A stretch of DNA of 64,000 nt, from positions 268,695-332,694 of the forward strand of contig NZ_AYMU01000010.1 in NCBI RefSeq assembly GCF_000633395.1, given 5' to 3'. Below are positions 15,931 through 23,330 of this stretch, piece by piece. Within the stretch, counting starts at the first letter, position 1, and every line of letters starts with the position of its first letter. The DNA is from Pseudomonas sp. PH1b (GTDB lineage Bacteria > Pseudomonadota > Gammaproteobacteria > Pseudomonadales > Pseudomonadaceae). The position numbers and the translations under genes are program-made. The notes beneath the pieces were generated by a model. It had not been told where the DNA came from. It was given only the letters and a program-made list of their open reading frames with translations, and searched no databases.

Positions 15931-17148
15931 ATGGCCGACGTAAACAAGGTCGTTCTCGCGTATTCCGGCGGCCTGGACACTTCGGTGATCCTCAAGTGGC
16001 TGCAGGATACTTATAACTGTGAAGTGGTGACCTTCACCGCTGACCTGGGTCAGGGCGAAGAAGTCGAGCCTGCACGTGCCAAGGCGCAAGCCATGGGCGT
16101 GAAAGAGATCTACATTGACGACCTGCGCGAAGAATTCGTGCGCGATTTCGTTTTCCCGATGTTCCGTGCCAACACCGTTTATGAAGGCGAGTACCTGCTG
16201 GGTACCTCCATCGCTCGCCCGCTGATCGCCAAGCGTTTGATCGAGATTGCCAACGAAACTGGCGCTGACGCCATTTCCCATGGCGCGACCGGCAAGGGCA
16301 ACGACCAGGTTCGTTTCGAACTGGGCGCCTATGCCTTGAAGCCAGGCGTCAAGGTCATTGCTCCATGGCGCGAGTGGGACCTGCTGTCCCGCGAGAAGCT
16401 GATGGACTATGCCGAGAAGCACGCGATCCCGATCGAGCGTCACGGCAAGAAGAAATCCCCGTACTCGATGGATGCCAACCTGCTGCACATCTCCTATGAA
16501 GGTGGCGTGCTGGAAGACACCTGGACCGAGCACGAAGAAGACATGTGGCGTTGGACCGTCTCTCCGGAGAACGCGCCTGACACCCCGCAGTACCTGGAAC
16601 TGACCTACCGCAACGGCGACATCGTCGCACTGGACGGTGTCGAAATGACCCCGGCCACCGTGCTGGCGACCCTGAACCGTATCGGTGGTGAACACGGTAT
16701 CGGCCGTCTCGACATCGTCGAGAACCGTTACGTGGGCATGAAGTCCCGTGGCTGCTACGAAACCCCAGGCGGCACTATCATGCTGCGCGCTCACCGTGCC
16801 ATTGAATCCATCACCCTGGACCGTGAAGTGGCTCACCTCAAAGATGAGTTGATGCCCAAGTACGCCAGCCTGATCTACACCGGCTACTGGTGGAGCCCGG
16901 AGCGTCTGATGCTGCAGCAGATGATCGACGCCTCCCAGGCCCATGTGAACGGCGTGGTCCGCCTGAAGCTGTATAAAGGCAACGTGATCGTTACCGGTCG
17001 CAAGTCCGATCAGTCGCTGTTTGATGCCAACATCGCCACCTTTGAAGAAGACGGCGGCGCCTACAACCAGGCGGACGCAGCGGGCTTCATCAAGCTGAAT
17101 GCCCTGCGCATGCGTATTGCTGCGAACAAGGGTCGGACCCTGGTCTGA
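15931..17148 (+). CDS. argG: Argininosuccinate synthase
   Basis: The ATG at 15931 follows GGAG and gives 405 residues. The N-terminal ATP-pyrophosphatase loop VVLAYSGGLDTSVILKW and the conserved stretches ADLGQGEEVEPAR, SHGATGKGNDQVRFE and GRKSDQSLFD are intact. It joins citrulline and aspartate using ATP, two steps after ArgF. Codon use is strongly biased toward preferred codons. It is monocistronic, with an ArgR-type site upstream and a strong terminator downstream. Confidence 0.97.
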   Translation: MADVNKVVLAYSGGLDTSVILKWLQDTYNCEVVTFTADLGQGEEVEPARAKAQAMGVKEIYIDDLREEFVRDFVFPMFRANTVYEGEYLLGTSIARPLIAKRLIEIANETGADAISHGATGKGNDQVRFELGAYALKPGVKVIAPWREWDLLSREKLMDYAEKHAIPIERHGKKKSPYSMDANLLHISYEGGVLEDTWTEHEEDMWRWTVSPENAPDTPQYLELTYRNGDIVALDGVEMTPATVLATLNRIGGEHGIGRLDIVENRYVGMKSRGCYETPGGTIMLRAHRAIESITLDREVAHLKDELMPKYASLIYTGYWWSPERLMLQQMIDASQAHVNGVVRLKLYKGNVIVTGRKSDQSLFDANIATFEEDGGAYNQADAAGFIKLNALRMRIAANKGRTLV

Positions 17149-17167
17149 TGCGTTGAGTGATTCAAGG

Positions 17168-17190
17168 AAGCCCCGCTAGCAGCGGGGCTT
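17168..17190 (+). terminator. Rho-independent terminator of argG
   Basis: AAGCCCCGCT (17168-17177) and AGCGGGGCTT (17181-17190) form a 10-bp stem with a 3-nt loop followed by T6, 20 bp after the argG stop. Confidence 0.95.
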
Positions 17191-17196
17191 TTTTTT

Positions 17197-17533
17197 GCCC
17201 GCGTTAACTGCATTCACGGTTTTCATTGCCCAGTGAGTTGTTTGTGAAAGTCGAAAGGGAGTTGGCCTGCCGGCTACTTAGATAGTCGGGTCGATTACTG
17301 AAAGTTATTATTGATGGTTGGGTTTTTAGTACGGAAAGTAGTTTGCTAGGCGATTAATCCTAAGCGCTAATCAAGTTGAATGGCCATTGCCTAAATTATT
17401 TTGTAAGGCAATTCGGTATTGTTTGTAAGGATAGTCCTCGTAGGGCCGTAGCCCAGTGTTTAACGGTGCCAGGGTCATTTCCCTGGGGTATTGTGCTGGC
17501 TCTAAAAATAACTCTCAGGACTTGGATGGACCT
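17197..17533. other. AT-rich leader region of the LuxR-type response regulator
   Basis: This gap is visibly poorer in G and C than its neighbours (long runs such as TTATTATTGATGGTTGG and AATTATTTTGTAAGG). It must hold the promoter of the response regulator. I see no credible ORF. A small RNA is possible but no hairpin-plus-T-tract is evident inside the gap. Confidence 0.45.
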
Positions 17534-18160
17534 ATGAAAAGAGTATTGATCGTGGATGATCACCCGGTTATTCGGTTGGCTGTGCGCATGTTGATGGAGC
17601 GTCATGGTTTCGAAGTAGTTGCCGAGGCAGACAACGGCACGGATGCACTGAAGTTGGCTCTTGAATACGTTCCCGATATCTTGATCCTGGATATCGGGTT
17701 GCCACAACTCGACGGGCTTGAAGTTATAACGCGGCTGATGCAAAGGGGATTGCCGATCAAGATCCTGGTGCTGACCTTGCAAGTTCCGGGGCCTTTTTCC
17801 ATGCGTTGCATGCAGGCCGGAGCCGCCGGTTATGTGTGCAAGCAGCAGGACATCACCGAGCTGATCAGTGCCGTACGCGCGGTACTGGCGGGGTACAGCT
17901 ACTTTCCCAATGAAGCCCTGCACACGTTTCGTTCAAGCCAGGGCGTCAGTAGCGAGGCAGAAATGATTGAACTTCTTTCGGGACGTGAGTTGATTGTCTT
18001 GAAGCAGCTCACCAATGGCATGAGCAACAAGGAAATTGCCGAGGGGCTGTGCCTGAGCAACAAGACCGTCAGTACCTACAAGCGCCGGTTGTTGGCCAAG
18101 CTCAATGCTCGTTCATTGGTCGATCTGATCGAGTTTGCCCAGCGGCATCAATTGGTCTGA
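17534..18160 (+). CDS. Response regulator, NarL/FixJ (LuxR-HTH) family, BvgA/EvgA-like
   Basis: The ATG at 17534 opens the receiver domain MKRVLIVDDHPVIRLAV; upstream in-frame codons are not conserved in type. The 208-residue protein has acidic residues at 8-9, phospho-acceptor Asp53 (ILILDIGLPQLDG) and Lys at about 105. A C-terminal LuxR-type helix-turn-helix follows (LSGRELIVLKQLTNG, NKEIAEGLCLSNKTVSTYKRRL). No histidine kinase gene is adjacent, so it is an orphan here. The layout resembles BvgA, EvgA or RocA-type regulators. The AT-rich leader suggests horizontal acquisition or a heavily regulated promoter. Confidence 0.9.
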   Translation: MKRVLIVDDHPVIRLAVRMLMERHGFEVVAEADNGTDALKLALEYVPDILILDIGLPQLDGLEVITRLMQRGLPIKILVLTLQVPGPFSMRCMQAGAAGYVCKQQDITELISAVRAVLAGYSYFPNEALHTFRSSQGVSSEAEMIELLSGRELIVLKQLTNGMSNKEIAEGLCLSNKTVSTYKRRLLAKLNARSLVDLIEFAQRHQLV

Positions 18161-18178
18161 GTCGCTAGTCTGGGGCCG

Positions 18179-18213
18179 CACTGAAACGGTGATAGGAGCG
18201 GGCCGTTTCAGTG
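18179..18213 (+). terminator. Perfect inverted repeat after the response regulator
   Basis: CACTGAAACGG (18179-18189) and CCGTTTCAGTG (18203-18213) form an 11-bp stem with a 13-nt loop 19 bp after the stop codon. Only a short T-rich stretch follows (GCTTTAT), so it is a weak terminator or an RNA-stabilising hairpin. Confidence 0.5.
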
Positions 18214-18278
18214 GCTTTATGGTCGGTCAGGCAAGCGCGCCGACCGGCCAGGCTCCAAGGAACACAAGGTACAAAAAA

Positions 18279-18294
18279 ACCTCCACTGGGAGGT
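18279..18294. terminator. Bidirectional terminator between the response regulator and the 59-aa gene
   Basis: ACCTCC (18279-18284) and GGAGGT (18289-18294) pair around ACTG. A run of seven A on the left and seven T on the right allow function on both strands. It sits ten bases beyond the small gene's stop. Confidence 0.85.
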
Positions 18295-18304
18295 TTTTTT
18301 GCGA

Positions 18305-18484
18305 CTAGAGATCAAAGTCGTAGTCGGCCAGTTGCTTTTGCAAGCGCCGCTCTTCCAAGAGATTGTCGATGGTTCGGCGTTTGCTCAGATTGGTCTTTGC
18401 CACTTCGACTACCGGTTCGGCGTCATCAGTTTCAGCCGCTACGAAGTCGTCTTCCGCGTCCAGTTGTTCTTTGCCAGTGCTCAT
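18305..18484 (-). CDS. Small conserved acidic protein, PA3496-like
   Basis: The 59-residue frame starts at the ATG read at 18484-18482 with GGAG eight bases upstream, and ends TAG at 18307-18305. The product begins MSTGKEQLDAEDDFVAAETD and ends LQKQLADYDFDL. It has an acidic N-terminal half and a basic helical segment (LSKRRTIDNLLEERRLQ). There is no membrane segment. It follows nth, as a small gene does after nth in P. aeruginosa by my recollection. Function is unknown. A clean ribosome site, nearby terminator and codon use support reality. Confidence 0.82.
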   Translation of the reverse strand: MSTGKEQLDAEDDFVAAETDDAEPVVEVAKTNLSKRRTIDNLLEERRLQKQLADYDFDL

Positions 18485-18591
18485 AGGTTCAACTCCAGGC
18501 TAAGACTGCCATTGGCGCTCCTTATATCGATATTCTCCTGGCGGGTAAAAAAGATTTTTTCAATCGACTCATCAATAAAATCAATGCTCCG

Positions 18592-19230
18592 TCAATCGTC
18601 AGAAGTCTTCTGCTTGTATTCGCACAGGTCTTCGATTCGACAGCTGCCACAGCGGGGCTTGCGGGCCAGGCAGACATAACGTCCGTGCAGGATCAGCCAA
18701 TGATGGGAATCCAGCAAAAACTCCTTGGGCACGAACTTCATCAGTTTGTTTTCAACTTCCACCACGTTCTTTCCCGGCGCCAGCCCGGTGCGGTTGCTGA
18801 CCCGGAAAATATGGGTGTCCACCGCCATGGTCAGTTGCCGGAATGCGGTGTTGAGCACCACGTTGGCGGTCTTGCGGCCGACCCCTGGCAGGGCTTCGAG
18901 CTCCTCTCGGGTCTGGGGCACTTCGCTGTTGTGGCGCTCCACCAGCAGGCGGCAGGTCTCGATGACGTTTTTCGCCTTGCTGTTGTACAGGCCGATGGTC
19001 TTGATGTACTCGGACAGGCCTTCGACGCCCAGGGCGTAGATTGCCGAAGGGGTGTTGGCCACGGGGAAGAGTTTGGCGGTCGCCTTGTTGACCCCGACGT
19101 CGGTCGATTGCGCCGAGAGAATCACCGCGATCAGCAGCTCGAACGGCGAGGAATAGGCCAGTTCGGTTTTCGGTTCGGGGTTGTCTTCGTGAAGCCGACG
19201 AAAGATTTCCAGGCGTTTGGCAGCATTCAT
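18592..19230 (-). CDS. nth: Endonuclease III (DNA glycosylase/AP lyase)
   Basis: The 212-residue enzyme removes oxidised pyrimidines and cleaves abasic sites. The helix-hairpin-helix LEALPGVGRKTANVVL has catalytic Lys120, and Asp138 lies in MAVDTHIFRV. The [4Fe-4S] cluster ligands are Cys187, Cys194, Cys197 and Cys203 near the C terminus. It begins 8 bp after rnfE on the same strand, so nth is the distal gene of the Rnf operon. That arrangement is widespread in gammaproteobacteria. Confidence 0.96.
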   Translation of the reverse strand: MNAAKRLEIFRRLHEDNPEPKTELAYSSPFELLIAVILSAQSTDVGVNKATAKLFPVANTPSAIYALGVEGLSEYIKTIGLYNSKAKNVIETCRLLVERHNSEVPQTREELEALPGVGRKTANVVLNTAFRQLTMAVDTHIFRVSNRTGLAPGKNVVEVENKLMKFVPKEFLLDSHHWLILHGRYVCLARKPRCGSCRIEDLCEYKQKTSDD

Positions 19231-19237
19231 GGGTGGT

Positions 19238-19834
19238 TCATTTCCTCGAAGGCGGTCGGTTGAGGGGCGATGAGGGGGCCCAAGCCTGCTTGGCGGCCAC
19301 TATCAGGCCCAACAGGATAAAACCCCCGGGGGCCAGGGTCAGCAGGCGCAATCCGCCTTCCGGCAGCAGGACCCAGCCGCTGCCATCACCAGGCAGGCCG
19401 GCGAGCCAACCCAGGTGGCTGCCCAGGGCGCCTGTACCCAGTAGTTCGCGCAGGGCTCCGAGCAGGATCAACGCACTACAGAAGCCGCTGGCCAGGCGCA
19501 GACGGTCTGGGTGCTGGAACAACCCCGCCTGCTCCACTATCACGCATTGCAGGGCCAGCAGGCCGAGATACAGGCTGAGTTGCTGATGCAATTCATAACT
19601 CCAGGCCTGCATGGCCAGCCACAGGCAACTGCCGAGGGTGGCGCTGAGCAGCAGGCTGGCGAGCCCTTGGCGGCGCACTTCGAGATGCGCACGCAGCAAC
19701 TGCATGCCGGCCCCGAAGGCGCAGATCATCAGGATAAAGGCCAGGGTCATGCCCAGAGCCTTGACCCAGGTGTCCGTGGCCCCGATCAGCGGGGCAAGCA
19801 TCAGCAGGCCAGGCAATGCCAGCGGCTTATTCAT
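19238..19834 (-). CDS. rnfE: Rnf electron-transport complex subunit E (RsxE-like)
   Basis: I start at the ATG read at 19834-19832 (MNKPLALPGLLMLAPLIGATD), inside the last codons of rnfG (8-bp overlap). The 198-residue membrane protein has about six hydrophobic helices and belongs to the NqrD/RnfE group; together with RnfA it forms the central membrane pair. It is more divergent than enterobacterial RsxE but context fixes the assignment. It lies within a tightly overlapping unit of rnfA-rnfB-rnfD-rnfG-rnfE-nth. Confidence 0.87.
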   Translation of the reverse strand: MNKPLALPGLLMLAPLIGATDTWVKALGMTLAFILMICAFGAGMQLLRAHLEVRRQGLASLLLSATLGSCLWLAMQAWSYELHQQLSLYLGLLALQCVIVEQAGLFQHPDRLRLASGFCSALILLGALRELLGTGALGSHLGWLAGLPGDGSGWVLLPEGGLRLLTLAPGGFILLGLIVAAKQAWAPSSPLNRPPSRK

Positions 19835-20438
19835 GGAGTGCTCCCGGGAGCTGTTGCTCGTGGTGCTCGTCGAAGTAGCGCAGGGCATCGTGCAGGGCGC
19901 TGATCACGGCGCGGGAAGTGATGGTGGCGCCGGCAATCTGATCGAATTGACCGCTGTCTTTTTTCAAGGCCCAGCCGGTATCGCCCGGGTCATTGCGGGA
20001 CTTGCCGAGAAAGCCTTGCAGCCAGGCATTGGGCTGTTCGGCGATGCGCGCGCCGAGTCCCGGGGTTTCATCCTGCCTCAGGGTCTTGCTGCCCAGCAGG
20101 CGCCCGTTGCCGTCAATGGCGATCAGCAGCTCGATAGGGCCGGCGTAGCCGGTGACCTGGCTACGCAACAGCCATGCACTGGGCTGGCCCCTGCGCGTGG
20201 CCAGGTAGCCATCGAGCAGGCGGCTGTTGGCCAACTGCACATCGGCCAGGGGCAGCGGATGATCCAGTGGCTGGTTGTCATAGCTGCCGGGGGGCAGCAG
20301 ATCCAGGAACTTGCGGGCCTGCAAGGCCCTTTGCTCGGCGGCGATCCGCGGCGCGGCGGCGTGATCCAGCCACAGGGTGGCACCCGCCCCGAGGGCGGCG
20401 AGCATCAGCAGCAGGATCAGGCCGCGCAGGTTTTTCAT
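19827..20438 (-). CDS. rnfG: Rnf electron-transport complex subunit G (covalent FMN carrier)
   Basis: The ATG at 20438-20436 overlaps the rnfD stop as ATGA and yields 203 residues. An N-terminal membrane anchor (about 5-24) is followed by a periplasmic FMN-binding domain. The flavinylation motif is DQIAGATITS, with Thr172 as the expected phosphoester-FMN site attached by ApbE. The usual motif has Ser or Thr before GAT; here it is Ala. The conserved ETPGLGARI stretch is also present. Start and overlaps support a single polycistronic message. Confidence 0.9.
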   Translation of the reverse strand: MKNLRGLILLLMLAALGAGATLWLDHAAAPRIAAEQRALQARKFLDLLPPGSYDNQPLDHPLPLADVQLANSRLLDGYLATRRGQPSAWLLRSQVTGYAGPIELLIAIDGNGRLLGSKTLRQDETPGLGARIAEQPNAWLQGFLGKSRNDPGDTGWALKKDSGQFDQIAGATITSRAVISALHDALRYFDEHHEQQLPGALHE

Positions 20439-21433
20439 GAAAGGGTGCCTTCCTGGTCCGTTGCACAGAGGCGCTCCAATGCAGGCACCGCCAGGTTCAT
20501 CAGTACCACGGCAAATGCAACGCCGTCCGGGTAGCCGCCCCAGGTGCGAATCAGGTAGGTGATCAGGCCGACTCCCATGCCAAACAGCAAGCGGGCCTTC
20601 GCCGCTCGGGGGCCGGACACCGGCTCGGTGACGATAAAGAATGCCCCGAGCATGCTGGCACCACTGAGCAGGTGAAACAGCGGTGAGCCATGGGAGTCGG
20701 AGCCCGAGCCGTTCCAGCACAGCAGGCTGACCAGCGCCAGGCTGGCAAGCATGCCCACTGGCGCCTGCCAACTGATGACCCGTTGTTGCAGCAGGAACAG
20801 TCCACCCGCGAGGAAACCGAGGTTGACCCATTCGGCACCGCGGCCACCGAGATGGCCGAAGGCGGCGTTGCTGGCAAAAAGCTCGTCGATGGTCAGGCTC
20901 TTGTTGATCCGCAGACTGTCCAGGGCCGTGGCCTGGACCCAGGCATCCGGTTGCAGGTCGCTGCCGAAGCCGAAGACCTGCTGCAGGCCTGCGAACAGGT
21001 CCAGGGCATGAGCGCTGGGCCAGTGGGTCATCGATTGCGGGAAGCACAGCAAGGCCAGGGCGTAGCCGAGCATTGCCGGATTGAAGGGGTTCTGGCCGAC
21101 ACCGCCGTACAGCTGTTTGCCGAAGAGGATGGCGCTGGCGGCGGCGCTCAGTGGTAGCCACCAGGGGCAGTAGGGGGGCAAGGCCAAGGCCAGCAGGGTG
21201 GCGCTGACCAGCGCACTGCCATCGCCAAGGCTGGGCAGCAGCGGGCGTTGACGCAGGACCAGGATCAGCGCCTCCATGGCCAGGGCGCCACTGATTGCCA
21301 GCAGCAGGTTGAGCAAGGGGCCCCAAGCGTACAGCCACAGGAGTATCAACAGCCCTGGCGTGGTGGCCAGCAGCACTCGCTGCATGGCCTGGCGCAGGCG
21401 TGGGTCGACTCCGTCAGCTAGGAGCATGGTCAT
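20435..21433 (-). CDS. rnfD: Rnf electron-transport complex subunit D (membrane FMN subunit)
   Basis: The 332-residue polytopic protein belongs to the NqrB/RnfD family. Conserved segments are KQLYGGVGQNPFNPAMLGYA, the covalent-FMN region AWVQATALDS with Thr169 aligned to E. coli RsxD Thr187, LLSGASMLGAFFIVTEPVS, and IRTWGGYPDGVAFAVVL. It overlaps rnfB by 20 bp on its upstream side and rnfG by 4 bp. In other Rnf operons rnfC lies between rnfB and rnfD; here the overlap leaves no room for it. Confidence 0.93.
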   Translation of the reverse strand: MTMLLADGVDPRLRQAMQRVLLATTPGLLILLWLYAWGPLLNLLLAISGALAMEALILVLRQRPLLPSLGDGSALVSATLLALALPPYCPWWLPLSAAASAILFGKQLYGGVGQNPFNPAMLGYALALLCFPQSMTHWPSAHALDLFAGLQQVFGFGSDLQPDAWVQATALDSLRINKSLTIDELFASNAAFGHLGGRGAEWVNLGFLAGGLFLLQQRVISWQAPVGMLASLALVSLLCWNGSGSDSHGSPLFHLLSGASMLGAFFIVTEPVSGPRAAKARLLFGMGVGLITYLIRTWGGYPDGVAFAVVLMNLAVPALERLCATDQEGTLS

Positions 21434-22622
21434 TTACCTGGCGCTCGATTTCACTCAGGCGGGCCTGGGCCTGGGCCAGTTGCTCGGCACTGGTGTCAGC
21501 CTGACGCTGAAGCTTGTTCAGGTCGGCGCGGGCATAGGCCAGTTGGGTTTTCAACTGCCGCAAGTGTGGATCGATCGGGCGCTTGTCGATCCGGGTGAGT
21601 ACCGGTGCCGGTTTTCCACTGGCGGCCTCGGCGGCGTGCAGCGCCTGCTCGGCCGCAGCCAAGGCAGTGCTCAGGACCTCCAGTTCGGTACTCGAAGCCT
21701 CGGTGGCCTGGGCTTTTTTCAGCTCGGCGCGGCGCGTTGCCAGCTGGATCTTCGCGCGCTTGAGATTGGCATCGCCGGCTGTTGGTGGCGGTGCAGGGGG
21801 CGCCTCGGCCTCGAGCTGGGCCAACGCAGCCTCGGCGGCTTCAAACTGGCGTTGCAGGCTGACCAGTTGCGTCTGCTGTTCGAAGGTGGGGGGGTGACCA
21901 AAGGCCTTGAGGGACTTGTTCAACTGCGCTCGGCTCATGGCCACTTCGATCTTGGCTTTTTTCAACGCCGCATCGGCTGCTGCGGCTTTCTGAGCGCGAA
22001 CCCGCTCAATAGCCGCCTGGACCGGGTTGTGGCTGTTGTTGTCCGTCTGCGTGGCACGTTGCGCTCGGGCCTGGCGTTCGGCCAGGCGCCGGGCTTCTTC
22101 CCGTTGCAGGCGGTCATTGCGTTGCTCGAAGCGACGTCGGGCGTGATCGCGTTTGGCGGCTCGGGCCTGCAACTGCTCGGTGCTGTTGGCGAGGCCGCCG
22201 ACAATTGGCATTACCTTGGAAGCGGCAGGCAGGGGAAGCATGTCGATGCAGTCCACCGGGCAGGGCGCCACGCACAGGTCGCAGCCGGTGCACTCGTCGA
22301 TGAGTACGGTGTGCATCAGTTTGGCCGCGCCGACAATGGCGTCCACCGGACAGGCCTGAATGCACTTGGTACAGCCGATGCATTCGGCTTCGCGGATATG
22401 GGCGATCTGCGCCGGGGCTTCGCCGCGGCTGTGATCCAGTTCCAGCACGGGCAGCTTGAGCAGTTGGGCCAGCCCGGCGATGGTTTCCCGGCCGCCGGGC
22501 GGGCACTTGTTGATGGCCTCGCCGTTGGCGATGCCCTGGGCGTAGGGCTTGCATCCGGGATGGCCGCACTTGCCGCACTGGGTCTGGGGCAGGAGCGCAT
22601 CGATGCGTTGAATCAGACTCAT
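21414..22622 (-). CDS. rnfB: Rnf electron-transport complex subunit B, anchorless form with long coiled-coil tail
   Basis: The 402-residue protein starts MSLIQRIDALLPQTQCGKCG, directly at the [4Fe-4S] domain (Cys16, 19, 24, 40). The N-terminal membrane helix of E. coli RsxB is missing. Two further [4Fe-4S] motifs follow (Cys81, 84, 87, 91 and Cys111, 114, 117, 121). From about residue 150 to the end it is an Ala/Lys/Glu/Gln-rich, probably coiled-coil extension. Segments such as RRRFEQRNDRLQREEARR and NPVQAAIERVRAQKAA recall the C-terminal tail of RnfC subunits. It overlaps rnfA by 4 bp and rnfD by 20 bp. Confidence 0.9.
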   Translation of the reverse strand: MSLIQRIDALLPQTQCGKCGHPGCKPYAQGIANGEAINKCPPGGRETIAGLAQLLKLPVLELDHSRGEAPAQIAHIREAECIGCTKCIQACPVDAIVGAAKLMHTVLIDECTGCDLCVAPCPVDCIDMLPLPAASKVMPIVGGLANSTEQLQARAAKRDHARRRFEQRNDRLQREEARRLAERQARAQRATQTDNNSHNPVQAAIERVRAQKAAAADAALKKAKIEVAMSRAQLNKSLKAFGHPPTFEQQTQLVSLQRQFEAAEAALAQLEAEAPPAPPPTAGDANLKRAKIQLATRRAELKKAQATEASSTELEVLSTALAAAEQALHAAEAASGKPAPVLTRIDKRPIDPHLRQLKTQLAYARADLNKLQRQADTSAEQLAQAQARLSEIERQVNDHAPS

Positions 22623-23200
22623 GTTTTGATCAGTCCGTTGAAACCGAGGAACGCCACTGCCAGCAGGCCAGCGCTGATCAGGTCGATCGGCAGGCCGCGC
22701 CAGGGCAGCGGAACATCGTTGTTGGAAATACGCTGGCGCAGATCGCTGAACAGGCTCAGTACCAGCCAGAAACCCAGCCCCGCCCCCAGGCTCATGGCGG
22801 CGACGGTGGCCAGGTCAAGGTTGTCCCGAGCGGCGAACAGCAACAGCCCGAGCATTCCGGCATTCCCCAGCAGCAGCGGCCAGAGTCCGTCGAACGCCAG
22901 CTTGGGCAAGGCCCGGGCCAGCAACCCCAGCAGTGGCTTGATCAACAGGACACTCAAAGGCAGCCAGACGAACAACTGCAGGGATTCCAGCCCCCATTGC
23001 AGCAGCAGCCCACGATAAAGGGCATGGCCGAGGACACCGCTGATCAGCATCAACACCGTGGTGGCCAGGCCCAGGGCGTGGACCCGCTGCCGAGCCGTGC
23101 CAGCAGGCGTTTGCAGCAGTGGATCGACGCCCAGCGGCCACTGCAACACGAAATTGTTGATCAGGGCGGTGCTGACAAGGGTGAGCAGGAGATGGGTCAT
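22619..23200 (-). CDS. rnfA: Rnf electron-transport complex subunit A (RsxA-like)
   Basis: The ATG at 23200-23198 gives 193 residues, the usual size for RnfA. It begins MTHLLLTLVSTALINNFVLQ, where the INNFVL stretch is the family hallmark. Six hydrophobic helices are visible. RnfA and RnfE are inverted-topology partners that hold a membrane [2Fe-2S] centre in studied complexes. It is the first gene of the rnf-nth unit, with the 4-bp ATGA overlap into rnfB. It lies downstream of metG on the same strand. Confidence 0.92.
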   Translation of the reverse strand: MTHLLLTLVSTALINNFVLQWPLGVDPLLQTPAGTARQRVHALGLATTVLMLISGVLGHALYRGLLLQWGLESLQLFVWLPLSVLLIKPLLGLLARALPKLAFDGLWPLLLGNAGMLGLLLFAARDNLDLATVAAMSLGAGLGFWLVLSLFSDLRQRISNNDVPLPWRGLPIDLISAGLLAVAFLGFNGLIKT

Positions 23201-23280
23201 GATCGGTGCCGGGGCGAGCAGGCTGTTCCTCAAGAATAGGCAAACTCCCACGCGGGCGCAGGGGGGGCAGATATGCAAAT

Positions 23281-23310
23281 CCCCCCGTTACGCCAAGGCG
23301 CAACGGGGGG
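23281..23310 (-). terminator. Strong hairpin after metG
   Basis: CCCCCCGTT (23281-23289) pairs with AACGGGGGG (23302-23310), with an inner CGCC/GGCG helix. The hairpin lies 20 bp past the metG stop and upstream of rnfA. There is no T-tract, so it may attenuate or stabilise the message rather than terminate fully. Confidence 0.55.
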
Positions 23311-23330
23311 ACCGGGTCCAGCATGATGGG

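Noticed and set aside
19827..21338. One long 503-codon minus-strand protein spanning rnfD and rnfG
   Set aside because: Its upper part is an out-of-frame reading of rnfD. RnfG begins at the ATG at 20438, coupled to the rnfD stop.
21414..21433. A hidden or fused rnfC between rnfB and rnfD
   Set aside because: The two genes overlap by 20 bp, and no NADH/FMN-binding or RnfC iron-sulfur motifs occur in any nearby frame; only the coiled-coil tail of RnfB recalls RnfC.
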